From Soonwooa sp. (lineage in GTDB: Bacteria; Bacteroidota; Bacteroidia; Flavobacteriales; Weeksellaceae), in NCBI RefSeq assembly GCF_030151385.1, contig NZ_JASLDS010000026.1:1-64000 (forward strand): a stretch of 64,000 nucleotides of DNA, in the 5' to 3' direction. Made by a program: the position numbers and the translations under genes. Below, piece by piece: positions 43,716-52,153 of this stretch. The notes under the pieces are model-generated. The model did not search any database. It was given only the letters and a program-made list of their open reading frames with translations, and was not told the DNA's origin. Each line of letters starts with the position of its first letter. Positions within the stretch are counted from its first letter, which is position 1.

Positions 43716-45353
43716 ATGATAAAACGTATAGGGATTGCAGCTGCAATAACATTTTTAGGAGTTTTTCAGGCTTCGGCACAAACTAAAGTTGAACGTCCAA
43801 AACTGGTTGTAGGACTTGCAATAGACCAAATGCGTTGGGATTATCTGTACCGTTTTTATAATAAATTTGGGGAAGATGGTTTCAAAAGAATGTTGAAGGA
43901 AGGCTATTCTTTTAACAATGTTATGATTCCGTATTTGCCGACTGTTACAGCGATTGGCCATACAAGTATCTATACAGGCTCGGTACCATCGATCCACGGA
44001 ATTGCAGGAAATGATTGGACGGACAAAGAAACTGGAAAAAATGTCTATTGTACGACAGATGATGCCTACAAAGGCGTTGGGACAACTGATAATAAGATTG
44101 GTGCACATTCGCCAAAAAATTTGTGGAGCACGACGATAACAGACCAACTGGGGCTTGCTACTAATTTTCAGGCAAAAGTCGTTGGAGTTTCATTAAAAGA
44201 TAGAGCTTCGATTCTACCAGCAGGTCATAATCCAACTGGTGCTTTTTGGTTTGATGAGACGACAGGTAATTTTGTCACAAGTACTTATTACATGCAAGAT
44301 TTGCCAAATTGGGTTAAAGATTTTAATTCAAAAAATTATGCAAAAGAATTGGTTTCTAAAGGATGGAATACCTTATTGCCAATCAATCAATATACTGAAA
44401 GTTCTCGCGATGACGCACCTTGGGAAAGTCTACTTGGTTCTGCTACAAAACCTGTTTTTCCTTATAACAATTTGGCGGCAGATTACGATAAAAAGAAAGG
44501 AATTCTCAGAACAACACCTTTTGGAAACTCATATACTTTAAAATTTGCTGAAGCAACAGTCGATGGTTATCAATTGGGTGCGGACGATATTACAGATTTC
44601 TTAGCAATTAATGTGGCGTCTACCGATTATGTAGGACATGCTTTTGGACCTAACTCTATCGAAGTTGAAGATACCTATTTGAGATTGGACAAAGATTTGG
44701 GTACTTTTTTCAAAATGCTGGACAAAAAAGTTGGGAAGGATAATTATTTGGTATTCTTGTCAGCGGATCACGGCGGTGCACATTCTGTAGGATTTTTAGA
44801 AGAAAACAAAATACCAACGGGTTTCTTTGGCGAAGGTTTAGAAAAATCGCTTAATGCTGATTTGGAGAAGAAATTTGGAGTTGCAAATTTAATATTAGCA
44901 ATCGATAACTATCAAGTTTATACTAATGATAAATTAATTTCGGAAAAGAATTTAGATTCGGAAGATGTTAAAAAATACATTATTAAAAATTTAAAATCAA
45001 ATCCAACAGTTTTGTATGCTTTTGATATGACCGAAGTAGGAGAGGTGCCTGTACCAGAACCTATTAAAAGCAGAGCAATCAATGGTTACAACTGGAAGAG
45101 AAGTGGTGATATCCAAATTGTTACTAAAGATTCTAACCTAGCTTACTATGCTAAAAAAGGTACAACACATTCGGTTTGGAATTCTTACGATGCACATATT
45201 CCATTAATTTTTATGGGTTGGAAAGTTAAAAATGGCGAAAGCAACAAACCTTATTATATGACCGATATTGCACCAACTTTAGCTCAATTTTTAAAGATTG
45301 AAAACCCAAGTGGAAACGTTGGACAACCTATCGTTGAAGTTTTAGGAAAATAG
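43716..45353 (+). CDS. pafA: PafA-type alkaline phosphatase
   Basis: A 545-residue periplasmic phosphatase with a signal peptide ending ASAQ. It belongs to the alkaline phosphatase superfamily branch with a Thr nucleophile, best known from PafA of Elizabethkingia meningoseptica. Visible are the metal ligand Asp37 (AIDQMRW), nucleophile Thr78 (PTVTAIGHTS), Asn in GNDWTD (about 99), Asp and His in STDYVGHAFGP (about 305-309), LSADHGGAHS (about 350) and the last His in GTTHSVWNS near 485. It hydrolyses phosphate monoesters without phosphate inhibition in the characterised relative. Confidence 0.93.
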   Translation: MIKRIGIAAAITFLGVFQASAQTKVERPKLVVGLAIDQMRWDYLYRFYNKFGEDGFKRMLKEGYSFNNVMIPYLPTVTAIGHTSIYTGSVPSIHGIAGNDWTDKETGKNVYCTTDDAYKGVGTTDNKIGAHSPKNLWSTTITDQLGLATNFQAKVVGVSLKDRASILPAGHNPTGAFWFDETTGNFVTSTYYMQDLPNWVKDFNSKNYAKELVSKGWNTLLPINQYTESSRDDAPWESLLGSATKPVFPYNNLAADYDKKKGILRTTPFGNSYTLKFAEATVDGYQLGADDITDFLAINVASTDYVGHAFGPNSIEVEDTYLRLDKDLGTFFKMLDKKVGKDNYLVFLSADHGGAHSVGFLEENKIPTGFFGEGLEKSLNADLEKKFGVANLILAIDNYQVYTNDKLISEKNLDSEDVKKYIIKNLKSNPTVLYAFDMTEVGEVPVPEPIKSRAINGYNWKRSGDIQIVTKDSNLAYYAKKGTTHSVWNSYDAHIPLIFMGWKVKNGESNKPYYMTDIAPTLAQFLKIENPSGNVGQPIVEVLGK

Positions 45354-45445
45354 TTTTAAAATTTTTGTGTTTGGTATAATATTTTCTAATGAGTTGCAGT
45401 TAAATAACAATTAAACATAAAAAAACAATATCAAATTTTAAACCT

Positions 45446-45985
45446 ATGAAAAAGATTTTATTCGCAGCGTCTGCTGTATTATTGACAGTAGTTGTATCTT
45501 GTAAAAAAGAAAACAGCACTGTAATTACGACTGATGGAAAAGATACAGTTGCAGTTGTGCATACTGAAGAAACAACTGGCGTTATTAGCGAAGCTGATGC
45601 AAAAGCTAAAGTTGACCAAGCACAAGCTGATTTAGATGCTGCTGTTAAAAAAGGTGATAAAGCTGCAGAAGAAAATGCTAGAAAAACATTAGCTGATGCT
45701 CAAACAGCTTGGGATAAAGCTAAAGCTGCAGTAGGTTCTGCTGCTCAAGATGTTAAAGATGGTGTTAGCAATGCTGCGGACAAAACAAACGCTGCTGCAC
45801 AAGATGCTAAATCTGACCTAAAAACAGCTGCGCAAGATGTTAAAGCAGATGCTAAATCTGCTGCTCAAGATCTGAAGTCTGATGTTAAAACGGCAACACA
45901 GGATACAAAAGATGCAGCTAAAAAAGCAGGTAATGATGTAAAAGACGCCTATAATAAAACATTAGAAAGCGTAAAAGCTAAGTAG
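45446..45985 (+). CDS. Lipoprotein with LEA-like amphipathic 11-mer repeats
   Basis: A 179-residue lipoprotein (lipobox VVSC, Cys19). After a short linker, residues about 50-90 form an Ala/Lys/Asp-rich helix. From about 95 to 178 there are six to seven repeats of about 11 residues of the form AAQDVKxDxKS. This periodicity is that of group 3 LEA and apolipoprotein-like helices, which fold on membranes or on drying. Composition is only a few amino acids, so the family cannot be fixed. A role in envelope stress protection is inferred. Confidence 0.75.
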   Translation: MKKILFAASAVLLTVVVSCKKENSTVITTDGKDTVAVVHTEETTGVISEADAKAKVDQAQADLDAAVKKGDKAAEENARKTLADAQTAWDKAKAAVGSAAQDVKDGVSNAADKTNAAAQDAKSDLKTAAQDVKADAKSAAQDLKSDVKTATQDTKDAAKKAGNDVKDAYNKTLESVKAK

Positions 45986-46009
45986 TCTCATCTACTAATA
46001 AAATAAATG

Positions 46010-46038
46010 AAACCGAAGATTTAATCTTCGGTTTTTTT
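46010..46038 (+). terminator. Terminator of the LEA-like lipoprotein gene
   Basis: AAACCGAAGAT and ATCTTCGGTTT form an 11-bp stem around a 2-3 base loop, followed by a T run. Confidence 0.85.
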
Positions 46039-46056
46039 ATATCATAATAGATAACA

Positions 46057-46082
46057 AAAAAGGATGCCTAGGCATCCTTTTA
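46057..46082 (-). terminator. Terminator of the Omp28 gene cluster
   Basis: AAAAGGATGCC and GGCATCCTTTT form a strong stem with an A tract on the left, so the T run is on the minus strand. It lies 22 bases past the last Omp28-type gene. Confidence 0.85.
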
Positions 46083-46104
46083 ATTTATGTTGAAAAATTT
46101 ATAA

Positions 46105-47547
46105 TTATTTAACTAATAGATTCTTCGTAAACGAAACACCATCTTTAGCAATGTTTACTAAATATTTTCCAGGAGTTAAATTATTAATCTGAAGTTTGAT
46201 ATTCTTAGAATTAGATTTCACTTCACCATAGTTTTTCACTTCTCTACCATTCATATCAAAAATAGTGATTTTGTAAGTAGCATCGTCAGTTAGCTTGATA
46301 TTGAATTCTGAATGTGCAGGGTTAGGGAAGATAGTTGTGTTGGCTCCAATTTTTGAAACATCGTTTACAGCAAGTGTTTTATTTAGTTTTGCCGCTGATA
46401 TAATTGTTCCATCCGCCCCATCAATTAGAAGTAACGCCAGCGAAATATTGTTTGATTTGTATTCTGCAGGGACTGTGTAATTAAAAGTATAGTTTGCAGA
46501 AGTACCAACACTTATTGCCGTTGGGACAGATCCTGCTTGTCCACTATAACCACCAAGTAGAGCTCTTCCAACATGGTCATAGACCATCTTGTCTGCTGGT
46601 ACTGGATTTGGTAGGCTTTCAAAACCTCCCATTTCACCTTGCGCATTGTTTGCGTAATAGTTAGCTTGTTTGTAACCTGCTGCTGTTCCCACAACGCCAT
46701 CCTCAATGACAACAACACTCATTTTATAATTTGTCGTAGGATTGTTTATGAAAAACTTTGCGCTAGCATTTGCTGTTAATTGGTCGCCAACTATACTAAA
46801 GTCTCCTGACAAATTAACTGGAGATGCCATTTGTTTTCTATTAGTGACATAGTTTCCGATAGAAGAAGGGCTAACGTCTACACCTTTTAGTTCTCTATCA
46901 ACATTCATACCTGGGAAGCCAGAAAAGGCAGCACCACTATTATACGCCGCAACTACCATTGGGTCGCTGTTGTGTACACCAATACTAATTTGATCATCTG
47001 GAAAATCTTCATTAACTTGTTTAAGAGCAACCATTCCTCGTGGGCACCAACCGCACCATGTACCAGTACCTTCCTCAAAAACAACTTTCTTAGGAATAAA
47101 CTGTGATACAACACTTGTCATAACATTGGCGCTGTTATTAGAGGGGTCTGCATCATCAGCATCATTTACTTTAGTTACAGATACTGTTATAGTTTTAGTG
47201 GAAACATCAGTATAGGAAGTTGGTATTGGGTGTGTAACTTCTTTTTGTTGGCCAGGACTGATGTAAGCGACTATTCTTTCTTTATGATCACCTGTACCAT
47301 CATTCCAATTGATTTCAATGGATGAAATCGAGTTAGTGCCAACATTTTTTACAACTGCTTTAATATAGGTTTGCGCACCTGCAACAAGAAATTTATCAAG
47401 TTTTGCACTGACAACCTGTACGTCATTTGTGGCAAAAGCATTTTTTGAGGCTTTAATAGAAATTGGATTGTCGCCAGTTTTGATTGTACTAGCATTAGAA
47501 AAACCGCAGAAATATAAAGCTGCAGCTAATAGATAGAATTTTTTCAT
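46105..47547 (-). CDS. Omp28-family protein with CGWC motif and T9SS sorting tail
   Basis: A 480-residue secreted protein with a signal peptide (about 1-19). Residues about 40-150 look like a CARDB/Ig-like beta domain. A thioredoxin-like Omp28 domain starts with KKVVFEEGTGTWCGWCPRGM, with the CxxC pair Cys165-Cys168. The end (IFPNPAHSEFNIKL to KNLLVK) is a type A T9SS sorting domain, so it should reach the cell surface. It is a close paralogue of the next gene upstream and the last of four minus-strand genes. Redox activity of the CGWC is inferred from the motif. Confidence 0.88.
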   Translation of the reverse strand: MKKFYLLAAALYFCGFSNASTIKTGDNPISIKASKNAFATNDVQVVSAKLDKFLVAGAQTYIKAVVKNVGTNSISSIEINWNDGTGDHKERIVAYISPGQQKEVTHPIPTSYTDVSTKTITVSVTKVNDADDADPSNNSANVMTSVVSQFIPKKVVFEEGTGTWCGWCPRGMVALKQVNEDFPDDQISIGVHNSDPMVVAAYNSGAAFSGFPGMNVDRELKGVDVSPSSIGNYVTNRKQMASPVNLSGDFSIVGDQLTANASAKFFINNPTTNYKMSVVVIEDGVVGTAAGYKQANYYANNAQGEMGGFESLPNPVPADKMVYDHVGRALLGGYSGQAGSVPTAISVGTSANYTFNYTVPAEYKSNNISLALLLIDGADGTIISAAKLNKTLAVNDVSKIGANTTIFPNPAHSEFNIKLTDDATYKITIFDMNGREVKNYGEVKSNSKNIKLQINNLTPGKYLVNIAKDGVSFTKNLLVK

Positions 47548-47586
47548 AATAACTTTAATTTTTTACGTTACAAAATGTTGTTTAAT

Positions 47587-47655
47587 TAAAAAAAATAACA
47601 CCGTGATATATTATTCCTTCATTTCCAAAAAAGTAATATATCAACGGTTGTTATT
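47587..47655 (-). terminator. Long hairpin terminator between the two Omp28 paralogues
   Basis: On the minus strand a stem of about 20 pairs (arms 47634-47655 and 47594-47614, two bulges) ends in a T run. It follows the upstream paralogue by about 50 bases. The stem is much longer than usual terminators here and may also protect the mRNA end. Confidence 0.65.
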
Positions 47656-47703
47656 ATTGTTATGATATCATAATAGTCGACATCATCTTTAATTTTTAAT
47701 GTT

Positions 47704-49578
47704 TTATTTTACTAATAATTCTTTAGAGAATGAAACACCATCTCTAGAAATATTTACCATATACTTACCTGGTGCTAAGTTAATTGGTACATTAATATTT
47801 TTAGAAGACGTATTCACTGTTCCTAGGTTTTTAACCTCTCTTCCTGACATATCAAAGATGCTTACATTGTACTTACCATCATCAACAGTTTTGATGTTGA
47901 ATTCTGTTTTTGCAGGGTTAGGGAAGATTAACGTATTAGCACCAATTTTAGAAATATCGCTAACAGCTAAAGAACCTGTGAGTTTTTCAGCATTCAAGAT
48001 AGTTCCGTCGGAATCAATTAACATTGCGATAGCATGTAGGTTTTCTGCTTTGTACGCTGCTGGAATTGTATAGTTGAATGTATAATTAACTGTTTGTCCA
48101 TCAGTGATTGCGGCAGGAACTGAGCCAGCTTGACCAGTATATCCACCTAGTAGAGCTCTACCTACGTGATCGTATACCATCTGTGCAGCTGGAACCGTTG
48201 ACGGTAAGTTTTCAAAACCACCCATTGGACCATTACCACCACCTGCATAGTAGTTAGATTGTCCATAGTTAGCAGCTGTACCTTTAACACCATCTTCAGT
48301 AATGACCACAAGTAATTTAAATGCTGTATTTGGTTTGTTAATGAAGAATTTACTACTAACATTTGCTGTCAGTTGATTTCCTGCAATACTATAATCACCT
48401 GATACCTTAACAGGGGTAGGAAGATTTTTTCTAGATGTTACATAATTATTGATACCATTTGGCCCTGGATCAACACCTTTTAGTTCTCTGTCAACGTTCA
48501 TACCAGGGAAACCGTTAAATGCTGCTCCTGAGTTGTATGCCGCAAGAACCATCGGATCTTGATTATGTACCGCAATACTAACTTGATCGTTAGGCAATTC
48601 GTTGTTAACTTTTTCTAGACCAACCATACCTCTTGGACACCATCCGCACCAAGTACCAGTACCTTCTTCTAAAACAATCTTTTTAGCAACTAATTGCGAT
48701 GCTACCGAAGTCGAAGTTGTTCCTGTATTATCACTAGGATCCGCATCAGCTCCAGCATTAACTTTAGTAATTGTTAAGTTGATATTTTTTGTTGTAATGT
48801 CAGAGTAGCTTACTTTAGTTGGGTGTGTTACAGTAGCTGTTGCTCCAACAGCAATATTAACCGGAACCGTTGCTATATGATCTGTACCATCATTCCAATT
48901 TAGTTCAACCGAAGTTATTGGATTTGCACCTTGGTTTTTAATTGTGAATTTAAGGTCATTTTGAGAATTAACAGCAATGTATTTTGCAATATTTGATGAT
49001 ACGAGTTTTGCATTATTATTTTGAAGCGTTTCGATCGATATATTATCAAACAACACAAAATACATGTCTACGCAGTTAAAGTGTCTAAATGAAAGATAAA
49101 CAGTCTTGCCTGCATAACTTGATACATCTATGGCTACTTCTTTCATCCCACCAGCCATTGGTAGAGTTTCTTCTTTTACTGGTGTTGTTGCAATAACTTC
49201 TGCGGGAACGTTTGTTGGTGACAGATAAATTGCATAATGCTCTGCTCCATAATCACCATTTTGCGAGCCCACTTGGTATTTAAGAACAAGATTTGCCATT
49301 CCAGATGGTAAAGTGATTGGTGTACTTGTTACCAGATTGTCAGGACTTAACGGTGTATTATTAGCATAAGAGTACGAACCTAGTGTTTTTAGGCCCAAGT
49401 TTGCGTTGGGATAAATACCACTAGCGTTAGCTACGAAAAACTTTTGACCATCTCCATCAAGATCCGAGTTTTTCCACGTGCTAAAATCTAAAGTTTCAAA
49501 ATTTTCTGAGTAGTGTACTTGACCACTCATCGATGCAGCCAGCAAAAATGCTGCTGCAATGCTGTAGATGTTTTTCAT
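47704..49578 (-). CDS. Omp28-family protein with choice-of-anchor J domain, CGWC motif and T9SS tail
   Basis: A 624-residue secreted protein with a signal peptide (about 1-18). An extra N-terminal cleaved-adhesin/choice-of-anchor J domain (about 22-185, SENFETLDFSTWKNSDLDGD) precedes the beta domain and the Omp28 domain. The CxxC pair is Cys311-Cys314 in GTWCGWCPRGM. The tail (IFPNPAKTEFNIKT to KELLVK) is a type A T9SS sorting domain. From about residue 190 on it aligns with the neighbouring 480-residue paralogue, indicating tandem duplication followed by gain or loss of the adhesin domain. Confidence 0.88.
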   Translation of the reverse strand: MKNIYSIAAAFLLAASMSGQVHYSENFETLDFSTWKNSDLDGDGQKFFVANASGIYPNANLGLKTLGSYSYANNTPLSPDNLVTSTPITLPSGMANLVLKYQVGSQNGDYGAEHYAIYLSPTNVPAEVIATTPVKEETLPMAGGMKEVAIDVSSYAGKTVYLSFRHFNCVDMYFVLFDNISIETLQNNNAKLVSSNIAKYIAVNSQNDLKFTIKNQGANPITSVELNWNDGTDHIATVPVNIAVGATATVTHPTKVSYSDITTKNINLTITKVNAGADADPSDNTGTTSTSVASQLVAKKIVLEEGTGTWCGWCPRGMVGLEKVNNELPNDQVSIAVHNQDPMVLAAYNSGAAFNGFPGMNVDRELKGVDPGPNGINNYVTSRKNLPTPVKVSGDYSIAGNQLTANVSSKFFINKPNTAFKLLVVITEDGVKGTAANYGQSNYYAGGGNGPMGGFENLPSTVPAAQMVYDHVGRALLGGYTGQAGSVPAAITDGQTVNYTFNYTIPAAYKAENLHAIAMLIDSDGTILNAEKLTGSLAVSDISKIGANTLIFPNPAKTEFNIKTVDDGKYNVSIFDMSGREVKNLGTVNTSSKNINVPINLAPGKYMVNISRDGVSFSKELLVK

Positions 49579-49619
49579 AAATGTTGTGATTTGGTGTGTT
49601 GTGAGTGTTGTGTTAATTA

Positions 49620-50354
49620 TTATTTTTTAATAATTTTTTGCGATTGCATTTTTCCATTTGCATTTTTTGCATTTAGAATATAAACTCCTGCTGCTAAATT
49701 GCTAACATTAATTGTGTTATCTCCGGCTTTTAATTCAGAATTCATTACTAGCTTCGAGTTCATATCATAAAGCTGAAAGCTTGTTTTATTTTTGGAAACG
49801 AGTTCTAAAGTATTTGTCACAATAGTATTTTTTAGAACAACATCTTTTGTTGTATTAACGTCACTTACGGCTAGGTTTTTATCATATTTGTAAGTCACGT
49901 GTACTGGAGTACCTATTGGATTTCCAAGGTCATCCATTTGATAGAATTTGAAAACCATGCTCATTGGGTCATCATAGCCTGTCATATTCTTAAAATGATC
50001 CGAAGTACCGGAATTACCATGCGCAGCGATTGGATAGCCTTGTCCACTCATAGGATAGTCTTGTCCTTCAATTACAAACGGCATACAATTTCCACCAAAG
50101 CAAAATTCAAAATCCATTCCATCTGTATTATTTAGTTTTTCGCAAAGTACAGATACTTTAATAGGGGAGGAAGAGGTATTTGCTACAGTGAATTTTAGAG
50201 AACTATTTTCTGTTCCTAATTCTGGATCATCAAAAACACCATAAGTGAAAACATCGCCATCGTGGATTGGTGTTCCGTCAAGTTTTTGAACTTGCATTTG
50301 CGAGTAAGCAAACGCACATGTTAACATTGAAGAAATTAAGAAAAACTTTTTCAT
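49620..50354 (-). CDS. Small T9SS-sorted protein with CFGGNC motif
   Basis: A 244-residue secreted protein with a signal peptide (about 1-19). A beta-sandwich-like domain (about 22-155) contains Cys71, Cys85 and Cys90; the last two form CFGGNC. The C-terminus (LELVSKNKTSFQLYDMNSKL to MQSQKIIKK) is a T9SS type A sorting domain. It sits between Omp28-family genes, 41 bases from one, and so likely works with them. The CxGGxC spacing recurs in the nearby DUF6029 protein. I do not recognise the N-terminal domain. Confidence 0.8.
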   Translation of the reverse strand: MKKFFLISSMLTCAFAYSQMQVQKLDGTPIHDGDVFTYGVFDDPELGTENSSLKFTVANTSSSPIKVSVLCEKLNNTDGMDFEFCFGGNCMPFVIEGQDYPMSGQGYPIAAHGNSGTSDHFKNMTGYDDPMSMVFKFYQMDDLGNPIGTPVHVTYKYDKNLAVSDVNTTKDVVLKNTIVTNTLELVSKNKTSFQLYDMNSKLVMNSELKAGDNTINVSNLAAGVYILNAKNANGKMQSQKIIKK

Positions 50355-50401
50355 AACAATTTTACTTTTAATTTTATTTTAAATAATTTACGTTCTATAT
50401 T

Positions 50402-51469
50402 TTACAAAGTTTCCAAAGCATTAATCGTGTTGATGTCAGCTTCTCTAACATTTAACACATCATTATTTGCATCAGAAATAACAATCATAACTTTTACATT
50501 TTCTTTTGCAAAGTCAGCCGGGATTGTATAAGAGAAAGATTGTGTGTATACTGATCCGTCTTGGCTATCACTTGATGCAATTGGTGTTCCTGCAACTGGT
50601 GTTAATGCATCTCTTAGAACATTGTGGTGAACATAGTCATTAACAATTGCTTTTCCTCCAAATAAGACAGGTCGACCTCCAGAACCATCAAAGTAGTTGT
50701 GCTGCGGATATACTATTTTGTTTTCTACAATGTATACAGTAGTTTTAAGATTTGAATAGTTTTCTGCAAATGCAACTTTATATTCCCCAGAAAAAACATT
50801 GTTTTCCAGTTTTGTTGTGATAGCAATACCAATTTTGCTAAAAGGTTTAATTAATGGGATTGCAAAAGACATATCTTGGTAGTTATTGTCATTAGCTGTC
50901 CATTTTTTAGTGTTGTTTAAAAGGATTGTTGGATATTCACCAATCTTTAACAAGCTAACAAGATTCATAGCAGCTTGACTAGTGAAAGGGTCCGTTTTTA
51001 CAGTAGGACCATGTACACCAAGGAATACTACTTTATCATTTTGCGCAACAAGATTTTCATATCTAACACTTGCAATTGGACAGTTACCGCACCAAGTACC
51101 TGTAATGTCTTCATACAAAATTCTATGAACGAAGTTAACGCCAGTAGGTTTAATAACAGCAACTTTGATTGGTTTGGTATTGAAATCCTTATACTTTGCT
51201 GTAATTGTGTAATCACCTAAGTGTTCTGGATTAAAAAGTGCACCCCCAGCATTCAATTGTCCATTGATATAAAAAGTACTTTCGCTAGTGACATCATTAT
51301 TAAGGTTGTCAGTCGCTACAAGTTTAGCAGTTTGACCTAAGATAATATTACTGCCAGAAGAAAATACTTTAACATAAGTTACCACATCTTGACCTTCATC
51401 GCTTTCTGATCCAGTACAAGAGTTTAACGATAACGTAACTAACAATAGTAAATAGAATAGATTTTTCAT
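50402..51469 (-). CDS. Omp28-family lipoprotein with CGNC motif
   Basis: A 355-residue lipoprotein (lipobox SLNSC, Cys18). A short Ig-like domain (about 30-105) is followed by the Omp28 thioredoxin-like domain, starting HRILYEDITGTWCGNCP with Cys127 and Cys130. It lacks a T9SS tail, so it is anchored by lipid, whereas the two downstream paralogues are secreted by T9SS. It is the first gene of the minus-strand block and diverges from tlpA across 196 bases. Confidence 0.87.
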   Translation of the reverse strand: MKNLFYLLLLVTLSLNSCTGSESDEGQDVVTYVKVFSSGSNIILGQTAKLVATDNLNNDVTSESTFYINGQLNAGGALFNPEHLGDYTITAKYKDFNTKPIKVAVIKPTGVNFVHRILYEDITGTWCGNCPIASVRYENLVAQNDKVVFLGVHGPTVKTDPFTSQAAMNLVSLLKIGEYPTILLNNTKKWTANDNNYQDMSFAIPLIKPFSKIGIAITTKLENNVFSGEYKVAFAENYSNLKTTVYIVENKIVYPQHNYFDGSGGRPVLFGGKAIVNDYVHHNVLRDALTPVAGTPIASSDSQDGSVYTQSFSYTIPADFAKENVKVMIVISDANNDVLNVREADINTINALETL

Positions 51470-51665
51470 TTCATTAATAGATTCATAACATTTATGTAAA
51501 ATTACAATTTTTTTTAAATTGACCTAAAGAATATTTATTTTTTTCACTTATCCTAAAATTAAATGGATATTTTGAAAATTAATTTAACAAATATTTGGAA
51601 GTTGTGAAATTTTATTAATAGTTTAGTGTTTTGAAAAATCAGGAATAATTAATATAAAAAGTAAC

Positions 51666-52142
51666 ATGAAAAAGATCGTAGTTGGTTTGGCAATTATTTT
51701 TAGTGCTTCTATTAGTGCACAATCTATTGAAAGTATTGCTGCTAAAAACATCAAAGGTGAAAATATCGCTCTCAAAACACTTAATAATGAAAAGCCTCTG
51801 GTAATGAGTTTTTGGGCAACTTGGTGTTTGCCTTGTATGGAAGAGCTGAATGCTGTTAACGAAAAACTTGACAACTGGAAGAAAGAAAGAGATTTTGATT
51901 TTATTGCTGTTTCAACCGACGATCCTAGAACGGTTACTAAAGTTAAAACAGTTGTTAATGGTAAAAACTGGAATTTTGACCAAGTTTTACTAGATCCATC
52001 ACAATCTATTAAAAGACAACTTAATGTTAACAATGTACCTACAACTTTAGTGTATTATAAAAACAAATTGGTTTATTCGCATGTTGGATATGCGCCAGGT
52101 GATGAAGATGAATTATTTGAGAAATTAAAGCAAATCCAATAA
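51666..52142 (+). CDS. TlpA-like periplasmic thioredoxin
   Basis: A 158-residue exported thioredoxin with a signal peptide (about 1-18, ending SISAQ). The active site is SFWATWCLPCMEEL with Cys54 and Cys57. The LPC context, with Leu-Pro between the cysteines, is typical of TlpA/ResA reductants. The cis-Pro loop is in NNVPTTLVYY. It reduces periplasmic disulfides, taking electrons from a DsbD-type protein. The next two genes, a DUF6029 protein and DsbD, are 11 and 32 bases apart, so the three form an operon. Confidence 0.9.
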   Translation: MKKIVVGLAIIFSASISAQSIESIAAKNIKGENIALKTLNNEKPLVMSFWATWCLPCMEELNAVNEKLDNWKKERDFDFIAVSTDDPRTVTKVKTVVNGKNWNFDQVLLDPSQSIKRQLNVNNVPTTLVYYKNKLVYSHVGYAPGDEDELFEKLKQIQ

Positions 52143-52153
52143 GTCAATAAAAT

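Noticed and set aside
51623..52033. A 136-residue minus-strand frame over tlpA
   Set aside because: It lies opposite the conserved thioredoxin gene, and its Leu/Ser-rich composition is what the antisense of such a gene gives.
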